Of a stretch of DNA of 7,584 nucleotides, positions 4,970 through 7,584 are shown in pieces. Origin of the DNA: Hyphomicrobiales bacterium. Its GTDB lineage: Bacteria > Pseudomonadota > Alphaproteobacteria > Rhizobiales > HXMU1428-3. The notes beneath the pieces are model-generated. The model made no database searches. It was not told the origin of the DNA and saw nothing but the letters and a program-made list of their open reading frames with translations. The translations under genes and the position numbers were made by a program. The stretch is from assembly GCA_021775385.1 (NCBI GenBank), contig JAJFHW010000079.1, positions 1 to 7,584 of the forward strand, in the 5' to 3' direction. The stretch's first letter is position 1. Each line of letters starts with the position of its first letter.

Positions 4970-5383
4970 AGCTCTGGTTCTTTGGTTATCCCTTTTCCTA
5001 AAATAACATCTGGCCCCCAAAAAACTGCTCGCGCCAGTATTGTTTTATCTACCAATTCACCAGTCTCTCATTTTTCAAATAATCTGGTAGTTAGTTTTCA
5101 CCGGAAAGAACTCAATCAAATTCTGTTTTACTACGGTACGATGGTATCTAAGGGAGAATGGCGTGATTATGCCATTGATACAGGCTCTCACGAAGCGGCA
5201 TTCTCTATATTCAGGCACAGCAGTGAACAACCGCTCTATCGCATTGAGAAGGTCCCTAAACTTGCAAATAAACAAGGTGCTTACCGTATTATCGGACCTG
5301 ATGGACAAACTTTAAAGCGTGGCAAAGATCTTGGACTAGTTTTAAAAATATTTGATAAGAAAATTGAAGATATTCAAAAATAA
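4967..5383 (+). CDS. DUF2794 domain-containing protein
   Basis: A small cytoplasmic protein of the alphaproteobacterial DUF2794 family, whose biochemical role is not known. The 138-residue product has no signal peptide or membrane segment. Conserved family stretches are visible: VSFHRKELNQIL at 42-53, GEWRDYAID at 63-71, FSIFRHSSEQPLYRIEK at 79-95, KQGAYRI at 102-108 and LKRGKDL at 116-122. The first 35 or so residues are variable, as is usual for the N-terminus. The start is a TTG at 4967, placed five bases after GGAGG (4957-4961). Another TTG at 4955 overlaps the region before this site and is less likely. No in-frame ATG occurs before residue 59, which is inside the domain, so a non-ATG start is needed. 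A strong terminator follows, shared with the convergent Bax inhibitor-1 gene. Confidence 0.88.
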   Translation: MSSGSLVIPFPKITSGPQKTARASIVLSTNSPVSHFSNNLVVSFHRKELNQILFYYGTMVSKGEWRDYAIDTGSHEAAFSIFRHSSEQPLYRIEKVPKLANKQGAYRIIGPDGQTLKRGKDLGLVLKIFDKKIEDIQK

Positions 5384-5417
5384 ATATTATCCAGGATCAT
5401 CCTGAAAATAGTTTAAT

Positions 5418-5450
5418 AAAAAACCCGGTGAGAGTTCTCACCGGGTTTTT
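5418..5450. terminator. Strong bidirectional intrinsic terminator
   Basis: The stem ACCCGGTGAG (5423-5432) pairs with CTCACCGGGT (5437-5446) around an AGTT loop. It is flanked by A5-6 on the left and T5 on the right, giving a U tail in either direction. It lies 34 bases after the DUF2794 stop and 24 bases after the stop of the minus-strand Bax inhibitor-1 gene, so it serves both convergent genes. This is the clearest regulatory element in the window. Confidence 0.93.
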
Positions 5451-5474
5451 GAGTTTTAGTTATTCTGTAAAAGC

Positions 5475-6206
5475 TTAATCGCTTGAACCAAATATGCTGA
5501 GCAAGCTCATGAATAGATTGATGAAATCTAGATAAAGGCTTAGAGCGCCCATAATAGCCAATTTACCTAATGTTTCAGCACCATGGCCTACATAATAAGC
5601 TTCTTTAATGCGCTGTGTGTCATAAGCTGTAAGGCCTGCGAAAATCAACACGCCAATAACAGAGACAGCAAATTGCAGAGCTGATGAAGCAATGAAGATG
5701 TTTACGATGCTAGCGATGATAATACCGATTAGGCCCATGAACAAGAATGTTCCCCAGCCAGATAGGTCTTTTTTGGTCACATAACCATAAACACTTAACG
5801 CACCAAATGTTGCCGCACTAATGAAGAATACGCGCGTGATACTTGTGCCGCCGTAGCGCAAGAAGATCCAAGATAGAGATGCACCCATTAAAGCTGCAAA
5901 TATCCAGAAAGAAATTTGAGCGCTGCTAAAGCTCATTTTGTGCATACGAGCTGAAAGAAAGAAAACCATACCTAATGGTGCGAACATTAGAACCCATTTT
6001 AGTGGGCTATTGTACATTAACTGAGCAAATGCTGGGTTAGTTGTTGCCATGTAATATACACCGTAAGCCACAACACCTGTAAGGGCGACACCAGCCATCA
6101 TGTAGTTATAAACTTGCATCATGTAAGCCCGTAGGCCTTGGTCAATCTCACGGGCGCGACTAAACGAACCGTTAGAGACATCTTGATGTGGTTGATAATC
6201 AGACAT
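5475..6206 (-). CDS. Bax inhibitor-1 (BI-1/YccA, TMBIM) family membrane protein
   Basis: A 243-residue polytopic inner-membrane protein. Residues 1-30 are a soluble N-terminal tail. Hydrophobic segments follow at about 35-53, 70-86, 97-117, 124-142, 151-172, 176-193 and 213-235, the seven-segment pattern of the family. The family signatures are the motif GLTAYDTQRIK (191-201) and LYLDFINLF (224-232). The two Asp residues in them, 196 and 227, appear to match the acidic pair that gates a pH-dependent calcium leak in Bacillus YetJ. Other bacterial members (YccA) interact with the FtsH protease; which role applies here cannot be told. An upstream in-frame ATG at 6299 would add 31 non-conserved residues. 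The start at 6206 is chosen because AAGGA lies seven bases before it and because MSDY is a typical beginning. The gene is transcribed alone and ends at the terminator shared with the DUF2794 gene. Confidence 0.93.
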   Translation of the reverse strand: MSDYQPHQDVSNGSFSRAREIDQGLRAYMMQVYNYMMAGVALTGVVAYGVYYMATTNPAFAQLMYNSPLKWVLMFAPLGMVFFLSARMHKMSFSSAQISFWIFAALMGASLSWIFLRYGGTSITRVFFISAATFGALSVYGYVTKKDLSGWGTFLFMGLIGIIIASIVNIFIASSALQFAVSVIGVLIFAGLTAYDTQRIKEAYYVGHGAETLGKLAIMGALSLYLDFINLFMSLLSIFGSSD

Positions 6207-6593
6207 GTTTGTATCCTTTAAATATTTGCCATCTATTAAAACTATAACTTTGTTTGCTTGATTACATTTTGTTTGATCTTGCAAAACTATGCATATCAAA
6301 CTTCATAAGACCTTTTAATATAAGAAAATGTGTAACTTTGCCTTACAATTTCATTTCTCTTAAAAAGTTATCTTATTTAAGGAATTTAAACGCAATTCAG
6401 CTTTCCTTGTTAATATGGAGATTATACCCTCTTATTTCAAGTGCTGTATCTGAGACTTTTTAAATTTTATTTTAAAGTAACCTTTTGCAAGCATTAATAG
6501 TTCTTAAACTTCTTCCGTTTTGTAATGTTTCTTTGGTTTTAGTCTGAACCTACCTCAATCCTTTCCGCCTAACCACAGTGAGTTTTAGTACCC
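6207..6593. other. Divergent intergenic region between the BI-1 gene and thpR
   Basis: These 387 AT-rich bases must hold the promoters of two divergent genes. I found no clear -35/-10 pair, riboswitch, RNA gene or strong inverted repeat. An open frame at 6254-6463 has no ribosome site and overlaps the BI-1 upstream region; it is treated as chance. A TTGCAA at 6485-6490 could be a -35 element for thpR, but no good -10 follows at 16-18 bp. Confidence 0.6.
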
Positions 6594-7136
6594 ATGCCAC
6601 GTCTATTTACAGGAATAAAAATTCCCACTGCTATCTGCGAACAACTCTCCTTAATACAATTTGGCCTATTGGGTGCTCGATGGATAGACGCGCATGATTT
6701 TCACATCACCTTGAGGTTTATTGGTGATGTTGATGACGACTTAGCGACTGATCTGGTTGATGGATATGCCCAAATCACTGCTAACCCGTTCATAATACAA
6801 CTAAAATCTGTTGGCGTTTTTGGCAGGGATCGTCCTCGGATGATTTGGGCTGGGGTTGTTAATTCTGCCCCTTTGGAACAGTTATATTCTGCGCATGAAA
6901 TTAAATCACAAAGATTAGGGTTAAAAGCTGAGGGTAGAAAATTCATACCCCATGTTACTTTAGCTAGGTTTAAAGACGGGCAAGTTGGCGATGTAGGGGC
7001 TTACCTTATCGATCAAAATCAATTTCAATCTCTTGAATTTGAGGTTAATTCTTTTGAACTTTATTCAGCCCGCTCTTCTAAAGGAGGCGGACCTTATATT
7101 ATTGAACAAAGCTATGACTTAAATGGCTTGCTATAA
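6594..7136 (+). CDS. thpR: RNA 2',3'-cyclic phosphodiesterase (2H family, LigT/ThpR)
   Basis: A cytoplasmic 2H phosphoesterase that opens 2',3'-cyclic phosphate RNA ends to 2'-phosphates; family members were first described as 2'-5' RNA ligases. The 180-residue length fits the family. Both catalytic HxTx motifs are present: HITL at 37-40, after RWIDAHDF, and HVTL at 120-123, after the typical GRKFIPH and followed by ARFK. The N-terminal MPRLFTGIKIP and the C-terminal FELYSARSSKGGGPYIIEQSY are also family-like. The ATG at 6594 has only a weak GTGAG upstream, but the protein begins exactly where relatives do. The gene is convergent with the phosphatase gene, with 21 bases between stop codons and no room for a terminator. 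The physiological RNA substrate is unknown. Confidence 0.92.
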   Translation: MPRLFTGIKIPTAICEQLSLIQFGLLGARWIDAHDFHITLRFIGDVDDDLATDLVDGYAQITANPFIIQLKSVGVFGRDRPRMIWAGVVNSAPLEQLYSAHEIKSQRLGLKAEGRKFIPHVTLARFKDGQVGDVGAYLIDQNQFQSLEFEVNSFELYSARSSKGGGPYIIEQSYDLNGLL

Positions 7137-7157
7137 ACCATCGACATAAAAGATAGC

Positions 7158-7584
7158 TCAATTGATCTTTTGTTCACTGAGTTCTTCTTGGATTTTTTCT
7201 ATCAAGCCATCAGAGGCTTCTTCTACCAAATCAATTACATGATTAAAGCCCTCAACCTTGCCATAATAAGGGTCTGGTACATCTTTTGATTTTATATTTG
7301 GAGCATAGTTGAGAAATAACCTTAAATCTGCCTTGCCCGTTGCGGGAGCAATGTCTTGTAAATTATATAAATTATCAGTGTCCATCGCCAATATATGATC
7401 GAACTTCTCGAAATCACCAGATAAAGCTTGCCTGGCCCGCAGTGAGCTTAGGTCATAACCTCGTTCATTCGCTGCTGCCATCATTCTTTCATCCGGTGAT
7501 TTACCAACATGCCATGCGGCTGTGCCTGCACTATCAATTTCTACACGGTCAAGAATTTTTGCGGCTTGTGCTTTTTTTCGAAAA
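7158..7584 (-). CDS. Low-molecular-weight protein tyrosine phosphatase, 5' end cut by the window edge
   Basis: A cytoplasmic cysteine-based phosphatase that removes phosphate from tyrosine. The frame is open to the right edge, giving 141 residues of the C-terminal part and no start codon. The family pattern is clear: DSAGT followed by AAWHVGKSPDER, then the RARQ turn, DHILAMD, and DVPDPYYG containing the general-acid Asp (visible residue 104). The catalytic P-loop CxGNxCRS near the N-terminus lies outside the window, so activity cannot be confirmed here. An internal ATG at 7484 lies inside the conserved fold and is not the start. Arsenate-reductase relatives share the fold, but DPYYG fits the phosphatase branch. 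The gene is convergent with thpR. Confidence 0.92.
   Translation of the reverse strand, partial: FRKKAQAAKILDRVEIDSAGTAAWHVGKSPDERMMAAANERGYDLSSLRARQALSGDFEKFDHILAMDTDNLYNLQDIAPATGKADLRLFLNYAPNIKSKDVPDPYYGKVEGFNHVIDLVEEASDGLIEKIQEELSEQKIN

Noticed and set aside
5392..5404. CAGGAT/ATCCTG inverted repeat after the DUF2794 gene
   Set aside because: A single central base leaves no room for a stable loop, and the strong terminator just downstream explains transcription end.
6207..6299. Longer version of the Bax inhibitor-1 protein starting at 6299
   Set aside because: The 31 extra residues are unlike the family, and AAGGA directly precedes the ATG at 6206.
6254..6463. 69-residue plus-strand open frame between the BI-1 gene and thpR
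   Set aside because: It lacks a ribosome site, has the composition of non-coding AT-rich DNA, and overlaps the likely BI-1 promoter.

Overview
The window looks like chromosomal DNA from a low-GC alphaproteobacterium, probably Hyphomicrobiales or a relative. GC is about 38-40 % by eye, not computed. The evidence is the gene set: a D,D-carboxypeptidase fused to a C-terminal SPOR domain, a membrane-anchored protein with a C-terminal J domain like alphaproteobacterial TimB and mitochondrial Tim14/Pam18, and a DUF2794 protein. Genus cannot be told from the sequence alone.

Layout. Bases 1-92 may hold the start of a minus-strand gene that runs off the left edge (weak). Bases 93-874 are AT-rich, with decayed coding-like frames and a compound inverted repeat about 75-145 bp upstream of the first firm gene. 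Next come the SPOR D,D-carboxypeptidase (875-2365, +) and, convergent with it, the membrane J-domain protein (2411-3112, -). A short divergent region leads to panC (3373-4230, +). A 736-bp gap (4231-4966) follows and is the least ordinary part of the window: a long hairpin, three copies of a 9-mer, and a run of abutting hairpins that encloses a 34-codon ORF and a dyad resembling a pair of insertion-sequence ends. After it come a DUF2794 gene with a TTG start (4967-5383, +), a strong bidirectional terminator (5418-5450), a Bax inhibitor-1 family membrane protein (5475-6206, -), a gene-free divergent spacer (6207-6593), thpR (6594-7136, +) and the 3' part of a low-molecular-weight protein tyrosine phosphatase gene (7158 to the right edge, -).

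The genes are mostly single units in alternating directions, so no operon or pathway ties them together. The jobs are housekeeping: peptidoglycan trimming, chaperone work at the membrane, pantothenate synthesis, membrane ion homeostasis, RNA end chemistry and phosphotyrosine signalling. I see no defence system, phage, CRISPR array, intact transposase, tRNA or rRNA. The best candidate for something undescribed is the structured stretch 4531-4785. It could be a non-coding or leader RNA, a small-protein gene, or the relic of a mobile element, and the sequence alone does not decide between these.
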